DNA of 64,000 nucleotides from Trichostrongylus colubriformis (GCA_963978905.1 OZ022260.1:41104259-41168258), one strand, 5' to 3'. Positions 20,558 through 33,654 are shown, counted from the stretch's first letter. Translations and numbers: made by a program. The notes: a model not told the origin generated them from the sequence alone.

Positions 20558-21065
20558 CAGTAGCGCTCAAAAGTCTTCGGCCAAAACTTTTTTGTCATAA
20601 CTTTTTTTCTACTTGACCAAATTTGACAAAATTTTAATATGTGGTGCCTGAACCTATTGTCAACATTTCCTACTACTTGAGCGCCGCTTGCCACTTTTCA
20701 TGATTTTTTACAAGAATTTACTACAAGACCACCCAAAAAAAAGTAAGAGGCTTGTTGAAGAAAAACGGCTTTCTATACAAAAACAAAAAGAGCAAGCCTC
20801 AGAGAACATTAATATTCTGTAGAAAGACCACGACTTTTGATGACAGCGGCACAGCGGGACGGCATAGCGATGGCATGCCAAAATTAAAAAATTTCATATA
20901 ACCACGTAACCTACACCGTTGCGCGCCAAAATAGTATATTAAGTATGCAGTGTCTCCGAGTACAACATACTTAAATTTCTCTTAAATCGGTGCAGTTGTA
21001 AAAAAGTTACAAGTGAAAAAACCCAAGTGAAAGACCATTTCGCCGAAGACTTTTGAGCGCTACTG
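20558..21065. mobile_element. Tc1-type MITE
   Basis: The terminal inverted repeat CAGTAGCGCTCAAAAGTCTT is repeated exactly, in inverse, at the right end and flanked by TA on both sides. The form CAGT.GCG.TCAAAAGT resembles Tc1-like ends. The 508-bp element has no transposase frame. Confidence 0.9.
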
Positions 21066-21759
21066 TACATGCTATAGGTCTAAGAAGGCAATCTGTGGCG
21101 AAATCCCGGTGGAAAAGCGCGCTTCCGAGCTAAGGGAACGTTGAAACGATTAACAGCTGCCGCCTTTGATGATCGACTCCGCCTCCAAGCGACGTGATTC
21201 CTGGTTGGCTGATAGCGGTCAAGAATATGCGGCGAGATCAAAGGTAATACAGCGCGCTTCCGCAGTTTAAGCTTGAAGCTCACTCTAGAGAAAGATGCTG
21301 TCGTATTTCCAAACATTCCCTTGTCTTTACTGGGAACATGACAATGAAAATCTCGTTCGAACTACCCGCCTCTTGACTGAAAAATCGTCCGCGTCGAGAA
21401 TCAGCGGTGGGAGGTAGGTTCTATTTCATGCGTTTTTGTCCATTTCCATGCGTTTTTTCTCCACTATCCTGTTACTAAGCATCTCAACCTTTATATACAC
21501 TACTTCTTTTACTTTTCGTCCGAATTTTCCATAATGCTGTCTCTAACTGTGAGTGATAATGCTACTATGATACTCCATCGACAGCATTCTCTATTTAGAT
21601 CTTTGGGATTCAGGGACAATTTTTTCTAGTCTCCCACTAACATCAGTCATCTGTAGGTGCGTGTTCTATCATTGCTCTAAGTTTCGGATATGGGTGTTGA
21701 AATTCTCAAAAAATTTCTCAACGTGATACTTGACCCTACCTCATATATACTAAATCTAG
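21066..21759. other. No recognisable feature
   Basis: Short open frames only; no repeat match was noticed. Confidence 0.4.
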
Positions 21760-22170
21760 ATGCATGTAACAGTTCAGTTGAAAATATTTTGCAAAACGGC
21801 CTATTTTCGCCAACTTAAAGCGTGTTCAAGATGGCATGAACAATGGTAATTTCCACCGAAGTTTTTCTGGACTCTATGCCGCTTTGGAACAGTGTTATGA
21901 GTTTTCGTCGTACGGGCCGCCTATACGGGGTGCGCTCCGCTCACTGTATCCAGCCCTCTTTCATGGCTTTCAGAAATTCATAGCTGATCTTAGCCCATCG
22001 TTCCCTCACGTTTAGGTCATATTAGAACCCAGTTAACAATTTTCGGTCTGCAAACGGAAAATTCAGTTCACGCTCCACCTACAGTGGGCGTAGCTTAACT
22101 TGGTACATGTGTGCTCTACTTGTCCCGAACCCTACCCATCCTCCCGAACTTGTACCACTCTCCACAGGTC
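21760..22170 (+). repeat. Third unit of the 13986-15260 repeat
   Basis: It shares 'gcgtgttcaaga.ggcatgaac', 'gtacggg.cgc' and 'ttcatggctttcagaaa' with the two units at 14-15 kb. Confidence 0.65.
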
Positions 22171-22189
22171 GTTTTTCATATCCTACTAT

Positions 22190-23620
22190 TCTATCCTATA
22201 CCTATATATAAAGCAGAAGTTTGGTGTGTTTGTCTGTCAATAATGGGTCTGTTGAGGTCGTGCAAGCAAGAACTGGGCAGGGACTACCAAAGAGTAAGGA
22301 GCACACAACAAGCAAGTTAGAAACGGGCCTGAAGAAGTCGGGCAAGTTAGGGCTGGGTGGGGCCGACACATGTGTACGGAGCACATAAGTTCTTAGCCTA
22401 GCTCTACCCACAATAGGCGGGGCTTGCGTCGAAATTGATGGAGGCTCGAATTTAAGTGTTTTCTTAGGTCCCAAAAATCGGGAAGGTCAATAATGGGTCT
22501 GTTGAAGTGGCTCGGTAAGGACTGAGCAGGAATTGAGCAGTGTACGGAGCATACAAGAAGCAAATAAGGAACGGGTCTGTAGAGGTAGGGCAAATTAGGA
22601 TATCGTAGGGGCCGACCCATATGTACAGAGCACATAAGTTCTTCCGCCCACCATGGGCGGTACTTGCGCCGAAATCGATGGGTGTGCAAATTTAAGTCCT
22701 CGCTTGGGTTCCAAAAATCGGGAAGTTCAGGAATGGGTCTGTTGACATCGGGTAGGTTACCTATCATACTCTATATATAAATCTGGAGTTTGGTGTAATT
22801 GTTTGTCTGTGCGCGCGTGTGTATCTGTCTGTCCGCTCATCGCATAATGCATTCTTAACTGAACTGCAGCCTGGAAAGTTCGGGCAAGTTGGAATTGGAT
22901 TAAAGCGTGCAGAGCACATAAGAACTAGGCCTAGCTCGGCCCACTGCGGGCGGGATTTGCGCGGAAACTACCGGTGCTCAAATTCAAGTCCACGCTCAGG
23001 TTCCAAAAATCAGGCGAGCTAAGAATGGTCTGTAGAGGTCGGGCAAGTAAGGGACAGGTTGGGGTAAGCCAAAATGTACGGAGCACATGAGAGGCAAGTT
23101 AGAAATGGAATCAAGTCCATACTTATATATAAGCCAGAATGGTGTGTTTTTGTGTGTGTGGGTGTGTGTCCGTTTGTTTGTCACATAATCCACTCTCATC
23201 TCAACTGCAACGTGGAGAGGTCGGGCAAGTTGGGAATGGGTAGGGGTTGACCGAAGTGTACGAAGCTCATTAGGAACTAGGCTCTGCTCCGCTCATCGTG
23301 AGCGGGGCTTGCGCAGAAATTGTCGAAAAAGCATTCGATAGGGTATCATCTCAACTGTAGCCTGGAGGCGTCGGGCGAGTGTGGAGTGGGTGGGGGCTGA
23401 CCCAACAAATTTCAGATCCTCGGTCAGGTGCTGAAAATCGGGCAAGTTATGAAAGGGTCTCTCGGAGTCGCGCATGTAAGGACTGGGTAGGGACTGACCA
23501 AAGTGAAGGGAGCACACAACAAGCAAATCAGGCACAGTCCTGTGAAGGTGGGGAGGGTTAGGATTGGGTGGGGACTAACTCGTGTGTACAGAGTACATAA
23601 GTTCTAAGCCTAAACCGGCC
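22190..23620. repeat. Degenerate tandem array of GTCGGGCAAGTTAGG units
   Basis: A run of units roughly 250 bp long is built from 'gtcgggcaagtta', 'gtacggagcacataag', 'gg.gggg.ttgcg..gaaat' and 'ccaaaaatcgggaag', with three or more 'ctatatataa..c.gagtttggtgtgtttgtctgtc' headers near 22195, 22770 and 23120. Homology is clear but drifted. The many minus-strand frames within it are by-products of the repeat. Confidence 0.75.
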
Positions 23621-24300
23621 ATAATTCCAATATTAGTACTACACTCACAAAGTAGGTGTTTGTCCTCGGTTACTATTAGGAAGTGATGTGTTATAATCGG
23701 GTGTACCTTTCAGCATTCAGTTAAGCCAATATTTCTTCTAGAACTGATACCTGCACGTTCTCTCAAAGCTTTTAATCTTCAAAAGTCAGCTACTACGGAG
23801 CGCCTACGAGCTCACCAAGAGACACCTCCGACTGCTGCCGCTCCTTTTAACGTGGCTTGCCCCTCTTCGATTGAGTCCTACAGACTTAGATCAACGGTGG
23901 GGGAGGATTTTTCTCCCTATTTCTCAGATTTTTTTACCGTTCCGCCCCATCTTCCCTACTTTTGTACTACTGAATGCTTCCATTCTCTTTTTGTGTTCGG
24001 AACTCGAATCCTGCCATCCTTTGAAGGGAAACTGCCTTCAGTGGGCACGTGTTATAGGTGGGTATGGTGTCTCTTAGTTTCGACCAAAGCCGATGATAGT
24101 TGGAGGTTTGCTTAAAATATATACCAGCCTATTATCCACTCCCTGCCGCGATGTGTGCTCTCTATACACAGGGCTCATTCCTGCGAGCCGAAAGTCGCCC
24201 CCGCTACGAAGCAGAAAGCCCCGAGGCCACCCTGCGGGGGCGGCGAAGCCGGCCAATCCGAGTCCAGAAGGGTTGGCCGGCGTCAGCCGGCCAACTCGCC
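23621..24300. other. No recognisable gene
   Basis: This contains short frames and a GC-rich patch near 24190-24300 with self-complementary 'ggttggccgg' and 'ccggccaactcgcc' text; I see no gene. Confidence 0.4.
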
Positions 24301-24304
24301 TGGT

Positions 24305-24790
24305 CCTACCAAATATAATTCGTTTGTCTGTGTGTGTCTGTCCGTCTGTTTATCTCGAAATCACATCTTGCGTTGCAGAAAGCTGGGACTCTGTATATTT
24401 CAAGTGATGTAGCGGGTGGCAAAGGGACCCTAGCGGTGGTGGACCGAAAATGATAAAAGCTGATAAGGGCTGATAAGGAGCGTCTGAAGGCGAATGTCAC
24501 CGAAGTCGTTCGCTTTTCGCACTGACCCTAAAGCGTTAACCCTTATAGATGTTGTGCGGGGTGGCACGGGTACATTAATGGTGGGTAACCCGCATCGATA
24601 GCGGCTGATAATATTCGATAAGGAGTGTGAAAAGGCTAGAGTCGTCGAATCTGAATCGCTTTCTGCACTGATCCTGGAGCGCTCATACTCACAGGTCTGC
24701 GGAGTGGGACGGGACATTGACTGATAACGGTTATTAATCCGATTCGCTTTTTGCATTGATCCTGGAGCCCATCTGAACTCCAAATAGTGA
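24305..24790 (-). repeat. R1 compound repeat, truncated copy
   Basis: The minus-strand tail ('aaatataattcgtttgtctg') is followed by the 'gctgataagggctgataagg' and 'gacgggacattga' units. Confidence 0.75.
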
Positions 24791-25883
24791 CGGCTTTTAC
24801 CAAAATGTCTAATGATCAGTGAATAAACAATTTCATTACTTAAGCATTGTCTTGTCCCGAAGCCTCATGTTGATCTGAATGTGTATAAGGCAATGTGAGA
24901 CTTCCAAAATTTATTCCAAAAGACTCAAAACAGCTTTTACAAAACCGATTGCAAAAATTGGTTGCAAAAGATATTTTAACCTTATAGGCAAGCTTTCGGC
25001 GCCTAGCGCCTTTATCAAGCCTGAAAATGTACAAATTAGATTTTATTTATAGACTCTGTTGGAGAGTCTACAGTCGTATTTGTACTTAATTTCATTACTA
25101 ATACAATCGCGTTGATAGTTATTATCATTATAACAAAGGAGAGTCAATATCACTGTGGCATTGTCGCACAAAGCCATTTTTCCTTCAAAATTTCCTAGAC
25201 ACCAAACGTGACTAATTGTACTCCATGCTTCCTGCTTACGATTAAATTCGATCAACATTAGTCCTTTGGTAATCTTCGGAGTCCAAGCTGCTGAACCACA
25301 TTCAGCTTTTGGAATTGCGTGATTTCGTTGAGATTGCAAAAAGGACCATTATTGATTGCGTTCTTTCATCACTGAAAGAAGTGATGGTCCATTTTGAAGA
25401 AGCTTTTTCTGCTTTCACTGACAGGGGCTTCCTTACCGCGACTCCTAAGTGGACCAGCTTCTGTGAGGGAAGGATGAAGAGTTGACCAGTGTCATCGCAA
25501 TGAGGGGTGAGGGTCATTCCACTATGGACATTAACTAATTTAGCCTAGAAGGGGTAGAATCACTTTTCTACACTAAGGCTCAGGGAAAAATAATAAGAGC
25601 AAAAATATCCACCTGGGAGTGCAGATTGACCCCTTAAAAACCCACTCAAGATGCTTAGATGGGCAAATTGTTATTGGATGCCCCCTCACTGCGGTAGCAC
25701 TCTGCAATCATACAGTTTGCATTACTTCACGTTCTCAGCCATCCAAACACAATAAGCTTTCTGCAGCTTTTTTTGAAGGGCTCTCACGGTGCCATAATTT
25801 TAGGTCCTGAACTGAATCCCAAGCCATGCTGATGATGGTGCGGGTGCAACGCCGCACAGCGATTTTTCGACATAGGTGTACAC
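24791..25883. other. No recognisable gene
   Basis: Short open frames on both strands, none with a recognisable domain. Confidence 0.4.
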
Positions 25884-26110
25884 ACCCTACGTAGGTGTGT
25901 CTGTGTGCTTGTGTGTTTTACCGAAAATTCATATCTCAATTTTCAGCAAGGCTGGAACCCTGAATTTTTGAAGTGATATAGGGATGGCAAGGAGACATCA
26001 GAATGGTGAGAGAGCGGAAGTTATAGCAACTGATAAGGGCTGATAAAGAGCTTTAAAAGTCAAAAGGCGGGAAATTCATATCTCCCGTCGCAGTAAAGAT
26101 GGAATCGTGA
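25884..26110 (-). repeat. R1 tail fragment
   Basis: This has the R1 3' part on the minus strand: a TG-rich tract, 'aaaattcatatctc', 'agcaactgataagggctgat', then a second 'gaaattcatatctcccgtcg'. Confidence 0.6.
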
Positions 26111-26118
26111 GTTTTAGA

Positions 26119-26369
26119 TACCAGTTGGGCTGGCGCACACTACTGGCGCGTCACACACGGAAGCATGCAAAATGAGCTCGATCGATATCGATTGATGCGG
26201 AAGTGCGAGATTGACGGGAGGGTTTTTGTTTCCTTTTTCCCGTTTTTGCGAATTTCCTATTTCTGCAAGCCGTTCGATGATGATACTGATCGATCGATAT
26301 CGATTTATTTGAATCAGCTTGCTTCTATGTGTGACGCGCGCACTTGTGTGCACCACCCCAAGTGGTACT
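26119..26369. mobile_element. Palindromic MITE, CAGTTGGCTGGCGC family, copy 2
   Basis: Ends 'ccagttgggctggcgcacac' and 'tgtgcaccaccccaagtggt' are inverted; inner arms 'gatcgatatcgatt' pair with 'cgatcgatatcgat' near 26291. Confidence 0.8.
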
Positions 26370-26689
26370 ACCTAATTTCGTGACAGACGGACGTGCCAGA
26401 CAGACGAAGCGTTTTATACAATGCATTTCATAGGCATAGACGTACCTAACATGTCCTGGAAAAGCTCCAAACAGATTCCTGCATTAAGATTCCGATACTG
26501 TTAGATGCGACCACCCGAAATATTATATGTAGTTTACAACGCCTTTCATATCCACAGGAAGAAAATTCGAACATACACAAGCATATAACCTGTTTATAAG
26601 CGAGCCATTTCAAAGTATTGACGCACTTCACATCTTCAACAACTTCATTACGAAAAAAAGCAAGTAACATTTCCCAGTGATCGATAGGT

Positions 26690-27400
26690 CCTCCTTAATT
26701 CGATATGAGTTCGAAGATGAGGTTTGTCATTGATTCTACCAGCTCAACCAGCAGTTGTGTGTTCAATCGATTCCATGCTTCAATAATCGCTGTCTTCAGA
26801 TCGGTCGCATTGGCAAAGTTCCTTCTCTGGCTGTAAATTTATCAGACCAGAATACTCCAGATGTTTTCGATGGGGCTCAGACTAGGCGAGCAAGCAGGCC
26901 ACTCCATAACATACACATTCCGCTCCTATATCCACGACACTGTGGACCTGCTCGCATAGACAGCAGCGTTGTCCTACTGAATAGTGAAGGTTGCTCCACT
27001 GTCATACGTCAGGAAAGGTAGCAAGTGGTGTTTGAGCATGTTCTGGTATTTCGCGAACTCATACGACAGAACACAAGTTCAAGTCCCAGCGTCCCTTGTT
27101 GGCAGACTCCTCCCCAAATCATGCCGCTGGGGTCACCGAAATTACGCTTGCTGAAGTTTTTCGGCTCTTTGCGTAAATCTCTCCTGTAATAAGCGAATCC
27201 ATCGAGACTGTCCAAACAAGACTTCGTTGGAAATTATTACCTAAACAAGAAATTTCGTCGCAGTTAGATTCGCAAGGAGGACGCTTACCTTCGCCCAATC
27301 TTGCCATGATTCTCCTAGCAAAATGAGGCCGAGTCTCTTGTGAGATTCGATGAGTTGTGGAGCTGGGCGTAGTCGACATCATACAATGTTGTTGCTACAT
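26690..27400 (-). mobile_element. Dead Tc1-like transposase fragment
   Basis: Minus-strand frames at 27119-27382 and 27009-27215 read in order through a Tc1-like catalytic domain. 'VWTVSMDSLITGEIYAKSR' is followed in another frame by 'GGVCQQGTLGLEL', resembling the GGGSVMVWG...G.L region. Later frames near 26750-26900 read toward a C-terminal part. Several frameshifts and stops kill it, and terminal repeats were not identified. Confidence 0.65.
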
Positions 27401-28821
27401 TTGACTGCCTTCCAGACTGCTGATGTGGAAATGGAAATTTGTAGGCTAGCATAGACATCATTGATGCTGTCTATTCTATTCACTCAGTCTATTCCATTAA
27501 CAGTCTATTCCCGGCTAACGACGCAGAGGAGCGCAAGACAAAGGCGCGGGAGGGGGTTCGGCGTTCCAATTTCTTGGTTTTTTCGCAGACTTACTTCGTT
27601 CTCTTTCTACTCTTACATTGCTGAACCCCTTGCTTTCACAATCCTCAATCTGTCGCATTTGCCCCTTCCGTTGTGTCTGCTTCAGCAATAACGAGCATGT
27701 ACCGTAACTCTAAAATGAGAGAGGCAGAGGCTCCCCCTTTAGTAAATCTTAGCCTAAACCCGGGCGGAAATAGCACCGCACGCCACACGCCAAACATAGT
27801 AGTGAAGCCTCCCCCCCCCTCCCCCCTCCCCAACTACAATAGCCTATTTCTTCACTCGTAAAGTAGCATTGCTAATGATCATTGGACGTTAACTTGTTGC
27901 CATCATCTCTAACTCAGCAGCGGTGGTGCAGCTCATTATTGCCCATGTAATTCTATAGACCAGCTGCTGGAATTCTTCTCATGTAAGCTTTTCTCGTAAT
28001 TGTTCTACTATAGAAGTGAGTTCGGCTCCCTTGTGAACACACTGCCATGCACTTGATCCGTTGGTCTGCTGTAGGCACTTACTCCCAAACCGATAGTTGC
28101 ATTGATTTCGCTACTTTTCATTTTCCAGCACTTCCATTTCGCCTAGGCATTAGCTGCTGTTCTGAAATTTCCATGCTATCAGTGCCGGACTTCTTTTCAA
28201 GATCTATGGTGTGGCCCGTTCCCAGTCTTCTGATACCGACTGAGCTCAGTTTATTCTAAGATTTGTCACAATCACAGATCAATACAGAACAATCGCTTTC
28301 ATTTATTTGACTTAACTAGTATAAGCCACACTGTTAATCTGACATTTCCTTGCGCGCTTTCTTCTTTGCTGACACTTCCTGCGGCGTCAGCACACCTCGG
28401 AGCGGCTGCGAATGTACTAAGCAGACGTTAGAACAAGTATTTGGTACTGTCACATCCGTAGACTGATACTGCTAATTATTTAGCTGCTAATCTCCGTGAG
28501 CGGTTGCTTTTTTTCTGTGACTCCCTTATCACAATCATTCGTTCGCGGACGGACAGACATGCTCACATAGTACTTACTTACATGCCTACATATTTACATA
28601 CCGAAAACATACCCAAAGTTACTGGTTTATATAATTTGAGGATAGTGGGATAGAGGGGTTGATTGAGCATGTTCTAACGCACTACGGTAGTTGATGGAGG
28701 ATAAAGTTTGAGGGCGGTGGAACCACAAGAAGTTTTGGAAGTCGCAAAACATATGCACCAAGTTGAAATAAACACCCACTAAGTACACTCACAGCCATTC
28801 TGCTGGCAAATGATATCTTCC
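27401..28821. other. No recognisable gene; one repeat relic
   Basis: 27893-28020 resembles the tandem units at 40955-41290 ('ttcattattgcc.atgta', 'tagaccagctg'). C-rich runs lie near 27806-27830. No coding evidence is visible. Confidence 0.4.
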
Positions 28822-30128
28822 TACTTTATATAATCGGCTAAGTGTGTCTGTTGGTGTGTGTGTATGTGTGTGTGTGTCTGTTTGACCGGAAATTCATATC
28901 TCGCGTGGCAGCGAAGACAGGATCCTGGATTTTAGATATGATATAGGGGGTGGTAAGGGGACCCCAGCGGTGGTGGACCGAAAGTGATAGCAGCTGATAA
29001 GGGCTGATAAGAAGCCTCGGAATGCTAATGTCGCCAAATCCGTTTCGCCTTCGGGTCAAGTCTGGAACGCCCACACTTACAGGTGTTTTAGGGGATGGGA
29101 CGGGCACATCAATGGTGGGTGATCCAAACTGATAACGCTTGATAAGATTCGATAAGGGGCGTCAAAAGGCAAACGTGGCCAAACCCGTTTCCCCATTCGG
29201 CTTGATCCTAGAGCACCGACACTTAAAGGTGTTTTGAGGGGCGGGATGGGCACATTAATGGTGAGTGATCCAAACTGATAGCACTTGATAAGATTCCATG
29301 AGGAGCGGCAAAAGGCGCATGTCGCCAAATTCGTTTCACCTTACAGGTCGATCCTAGACTGCCGACACTCTTAGGTTTTTTGAAGGGTGGGACGGGTACA
29401 TTAATGGTGGGTGATCCAAATTGATAACGCTTGAGCCAAACCCGTTTCCCCATCCGGGTTGATCCTAGAGCACCGACACTCATAGGCGTTTTGAGGGGCG
29501 GGATGGGCACATCAATGGCGAGTGATTCTAACTGATAACGCTTGATAAGATTCGATAAGGAGGGTCAAAAGACCAATGTCGTAAAATCTGTTCCGCTCTT
29601 CTGGCTAACTGTGGAATGTTCACACTCACAGGTGTTACAGGGTATGGAGACCTTAATGGTGACTTTTCGAATCTAACCACGGCTTACAGGGGCTGATAAG
29701 AGCCATTAGGAAACGGGAAAGGGATAAAACTCGATACATTGCTCACTACTACTATACGACTGCTATAGTAAATGCGTCTGATGCACAGACCATCGGGTGA
29801 ACATATTCTGTTTATGTTCTGATATCTGCTGCCGATGTATCGACCGCTCAATTGCCTAGCGTTCCAAATAATGGTGCTATCTTTTGATACTGCGATCTAC
29901 ATGGATGATCAAGAAGCGACCTATGATAGCGAAGCAAGCGATTCATACGCTCATGCGGTGCCAGCAACAATACTGTGTATCGACCGCTAGACATGTGAAA
30001 TTTGAAATAGTGGTGCATGTTTACAAAAACGATAAACATCGATAACTGGCATATGGATCTATCACCAATATGTAGGAAATAGATGCTCAGAAAATTCAAA
30101 TTGCTACCAATTGATGCAGTAGAATCCA
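28822..30128 (-). repeat. R1 compound repeat, full-length minus copy
   Basis: The right end (5' of the repeat) has the complement of 'actgcatcaattggtagcaa'. The left end has 'actttatataatcggctaag'. Between them are about five 'cttgataagattcgataagg' units. Confidence 0.8.
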
Positions 30129-30232
30129 AAACTGTGGATCCCTAAACTATCCAAACTCCCAGTGATGACCCCTTCAGCCGAAGGACTAAAGATTATTGGA
30201 TAAACATATGTCCTTCCTGATCCATTTACTTT

Positions 30233-30505
30233 AACCAGTTGGGCTAGCGCACACTACTTCGCGCATCAAACAGGCGAGCACGCAAAATGACTTTGATCGA
30301 TATAATGTGTTGGGTGTTGGGTACAATCGTTCAAACATCACGATCAACATATCAAATTTGCTGAGAGGGACCTCCCCAGAAGAAGGGAAAGGGAGACAAA
30401 ATCACGTGAATTTCATCTTTCCCCATATCAGTAGATATCGATGATGCTCATTTTGCGTGGTCCCCTGTTTGATGCGCGCAGAGTGTGCGCCAGCCCAACT
30501 GGTCT
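30233..30505. mobile_element. Palindromic MITE, CAGTTGGCTGGCGC family, copy 3
   Basis: Ends 'accagttgggctagcgcaca' and 'tgtgcgccagcccaactggt' are inverted. Inner arms 'gcacgcaaaatgactttgat' and 'gatgctcattttgcgtg' pair. Confidence 0.85.
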
Positions 30506-30534
30506 ATTATATAAACCACTAACTTTGTGTGTCG

Positions 30535-30590
30535 GTTTGTCGGTAGGTTTGTCGGTAGGTTTGTTGGTATGTCTGTCCGTCCGCAAGTGC
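30535..30590. repeat. Short 12-bp tandem repeat
   Basis: Three to four units of 'gtcggtaggttt' grade into 'gttggtatgtctgtccgtcc'. Confidence 0.7.
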
Positions 30591-30605
30591 ATGATTGTGA
30601 TTAGG

Positions 30606-31712
30606 GAAAGATAGAGCAAAGTAACCGCTCTGAGTAGGGAGAAACTGATGGATGCTGGGTATCATTGTAAGGTCGTGTTATCGTAGTGATAGCATCCCCT
30701 ACTTATATAAGCACCTATTTTGTACTCTCGCTGTCATTCTGCTGTGCGCTGACGTCGCAGTATGTGTCAGCACACTGGAATTACGGCACACTGGAATGAC
30801 ATGCTTAGTTGCAGGAGCATTGATCCTGGAGCGTTCATAGTCACAGGTGTTGTGAGGGGTTGGACGGGGACATTAATGGTGGGTGACGCGCATTGATAAC
30901 GGTTGATAAGATTCAATAAGGAGAGTAAAAAGGCTTTAGTATTCGAATCCGTTTTCGCTTTTCACATTGATCCTGTAGCGTTCATACTCATAAGTGTTTT
31001 GTGAGTGGGACCGGACATTAGTCAGGAGTGATCCAGCTTAATAACGGTTGATAAGATTCGATGAGGAGAGCGAAAAGGCTGGAGCCTTCGAATCCGCTTC
31101 GCGTTGATCCTGGAGCGTTCACACTCATAGGTGTTTTGCGAGTGGGACGGGGACATTTGTCAGGAGTGATCCAGCTTGATAAAGGTTGATAAGATTCGAT
31201 AAGGAGCGTCAAAAGGCCAATGTCGCCTAATCCGTTTCCTCTCTCAACAAAAAGTGGAGTGTCCAAATTCATAGTTGTTGGAATCAATCCGGAGTGGGAC
31301 CCTAATGGTGACGGAATGAATATAACGGCTGCTCAGCGCTGTAAGAGCCGTTAGGAAGTGGATTGGGTAAAATTCAGTGCACTGCTGACTACTACTCCTC
31401 GACCGCTACAATAAAAGCGTCTAATGAACAGTGCAATTGTGTGAACATATTTGACTGTGTCCTAAAATCAATTGCCGATGTATCACCGCTAAATAGTTTA
31501 GTGTCCAAATAATGTTGCGCGCTGTTGATACTGCGTTCTATGCTTCATGATCGGGATACCATCTACATATCACTTTATTATAAAAAGCAAAACAACCGCT
31601 CTAGGTCGGGAGAGACCGATGGGTGCTGTAGTATCATTATAAGGCCATGTCATCGTAGAGATAGCATCTCCTACTTATAAAAACACCTATTTTGTACGCT
31701 CACCTCATTCCT
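30606..31712. repeat. R1 minus copy framed by 125-bp direct repeats
   Basis: Similar direct repeats lie at about 30606-30740 and 31575-31712 (for example 'gatagcatc.cctacttata' and 'acctattttgtac'). Between them, 30830-31570 is an R1 minus-strand copy with four 'gataagattcgat' units and a 5' segment but no CA-rich tail. Confidence 0.65.
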
Positions 31713-32824
31713 GAACGGAACCGATCACGAAATGGGGAACTGTGTAAAACAAAACGATTGCAACTTATCCTCAAGCCATGAGTGGCTCAGAAAGCTATCG
31801 TACTTGGAGGGCCGGAACGGATGATGCACCTCACAGGGGAGGGGGTCATCCTCTGATTTTTGTGACTAATGGGTGCACCAATGGATATGCGGATAAGTGT
31901 AAATCCAACAACGCTATACAATAATCCTTGCCATCACATTGCTGAGCGTTATCGCATGCTGAACGTTAACATTATCGTATGCATACCAACTGGATCGTCA
32001 AGCCGCCGTCCCCGCTTCTTCTTCTTAAGGGGGCGGCTTCGCCAGCCCTTTCAGATTTTATTTTCTATCATTGCTACTCACACCTTACATACATTGCGTC
32101 AGTAGTTATTACTCTGCTCCGGTGCCCGCTCTGTGAGGTTGTAGTACCGGCTCTGCCAAATCTATATGGGTTTGTTTCCATGTCGCTCGACACATGAGGC
32201 TTAGTGTTCAGATTTCATCGAATCTTTTTACGGAGTCATGGTGGACCATGTGGGCTTCGGAAAAGCAGGCATGACTGCTACTTTATGCACATCCCAATTC
32301 TTTCGCCTCGAACAGTCTTCCGTTTCCTTATCCGGTCTTATGCAGGAAGCTAGTTACTATCACTGCTGCCTTTAAAGAGCAGCGAAAAGTTGTTTCTTGA
32401 GGATCCTAGGAGAATGAGACAATGTATGTTAAATCCATTTTTGATAAAATAATGCCCACAATAATGCCAAGATGTTACTAGGTGTATCTTTGATCAGACT
32501 TATGGCAATACTGCGTTCTCATTCGTTACCTATCGATTGCATAGAGAAAAGTATTTGCGGGAGGTATGCGCTCTTCCCATCCTGCTTAGTATGCGCCAAA
32601 CAGTTGCCACATACCACCTTAAAATCTTTGTCACCAAGTGCTCATTGTAACTATCCATATCAGTAACCACCGCTGACCTATGCAAAGAGTGTGTAAAACG
32701 CATTCAGCATTCATCGAAAAATGAAATTTTAAGAGAGCCCGGCGAAGCCGGGCCCTCCTAAGAAGGAGGAGCTCCCCGCGGCAGCTGGGCGATCCGACTG
32801 GTAAGAAAAAAGCAAAATATGCTC
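31713..32824. other. No recognisable gene
   Basis: Only short open frames; a small self-complementary patch 'gcccggcgaagccgggcc' lies near 32737. Confidence 0.4.
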
Positions 32825-33065
32825 GCCCAATGGCACTGAGGATCAGGTTTTTTACTTTAGCGGTTGTCTAGTAGTATAAGTGGTGTATCCGCTTCCTACG
32901 AGCTCCTAGCAGCCCTTATCAGTTTTGATAGCTCATCGTTAAGGTATCTGTGCTCTGCAATACCTGTGAATATGAATATTCCACTGTCAGCCGGAAAAGC
33001 AACACGGACTTGGTGACATTCGTCTATGGCGCTCCTTATGCTACCGCAATAGCGACGCGGCTATC
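32825..33065 (+). repeat. R1 fragment
   Basis: It matches the R1 segment 'tcgcccaatggcactgag' to 'ccactgtcagccggaaaagc' and then breaks into the next element. Confidence 0.65.
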
Positions 33066-33610
33066 AGATGAGCGCAGTTTTTCTATCCTTGTTTTTTTCG
33101 TCCTTCATCCCTGCTACATAACTTGCATGACTTCTAAGCCTTCTCTTTTGCCATTACAGGAGAGACCTTGACAAGGCTCGGCGGCGCTTTCGTTTCGGAA
33201 TATAAAAATTGAATTTGTTAGTTTCTACCCCGCCAATTCTACCCAACGATTCATGATAGAAATTAAGCGCCTATGGTCAAAAAATAACACTGAGGCCAAA
33301 CTCCTGACAAAATAAGAGAGATAAGAACCTAACAAGGCTCAGTACTCCTATTCCAAACAAGGGTCTAAGATAAGAATCTAACAAGTTCGATACTTATATT
33401 TCGAAACGAAAGCGCCGCCAACCATTGATAACGTGTTCGTCCTCTGATGGCAAAGGAGAACGCTTAAAAGTCGTGCAAGATATGTGGCATGGATGAAGGA
33501 CGAAAAAACAAAGATAGAAATCTAGCAACTGAATAAGAGCCATGTAGTGCGCTCCACTGTGCCCCATCTGGTCGTTGCCTCGCTATTGTGGTAGCATGGA
33601 GCGTCGGTAG
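33035..33610. repeat. R3 repeat as an inverted pair
   Basis: 33035-33230 and 33290-33610 are inverted copies of the R3 repeat: 'acataacttgcatgacttct' against 'agtcgtgcaagatatgtgg', and 'ggcgctttcgtttcggaata' against 'atttcgaaacgaaagcgcc'. Single copies lie at 7075 and 9345. Confidence 0.7.
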
Positions 33611-33654
33611 GCGGATGTCACCGATTCCGTTTTGCTTTTCGGGCTGACAGTGGA

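Noticed and set aside
22202..23535. Several minus-strand frames of 80-124 codons with 'LPDFW' and 'CSVHFG' text
   Set aside because: They are by-products of the degenerate array and share its repeated motifs in more than one frame.
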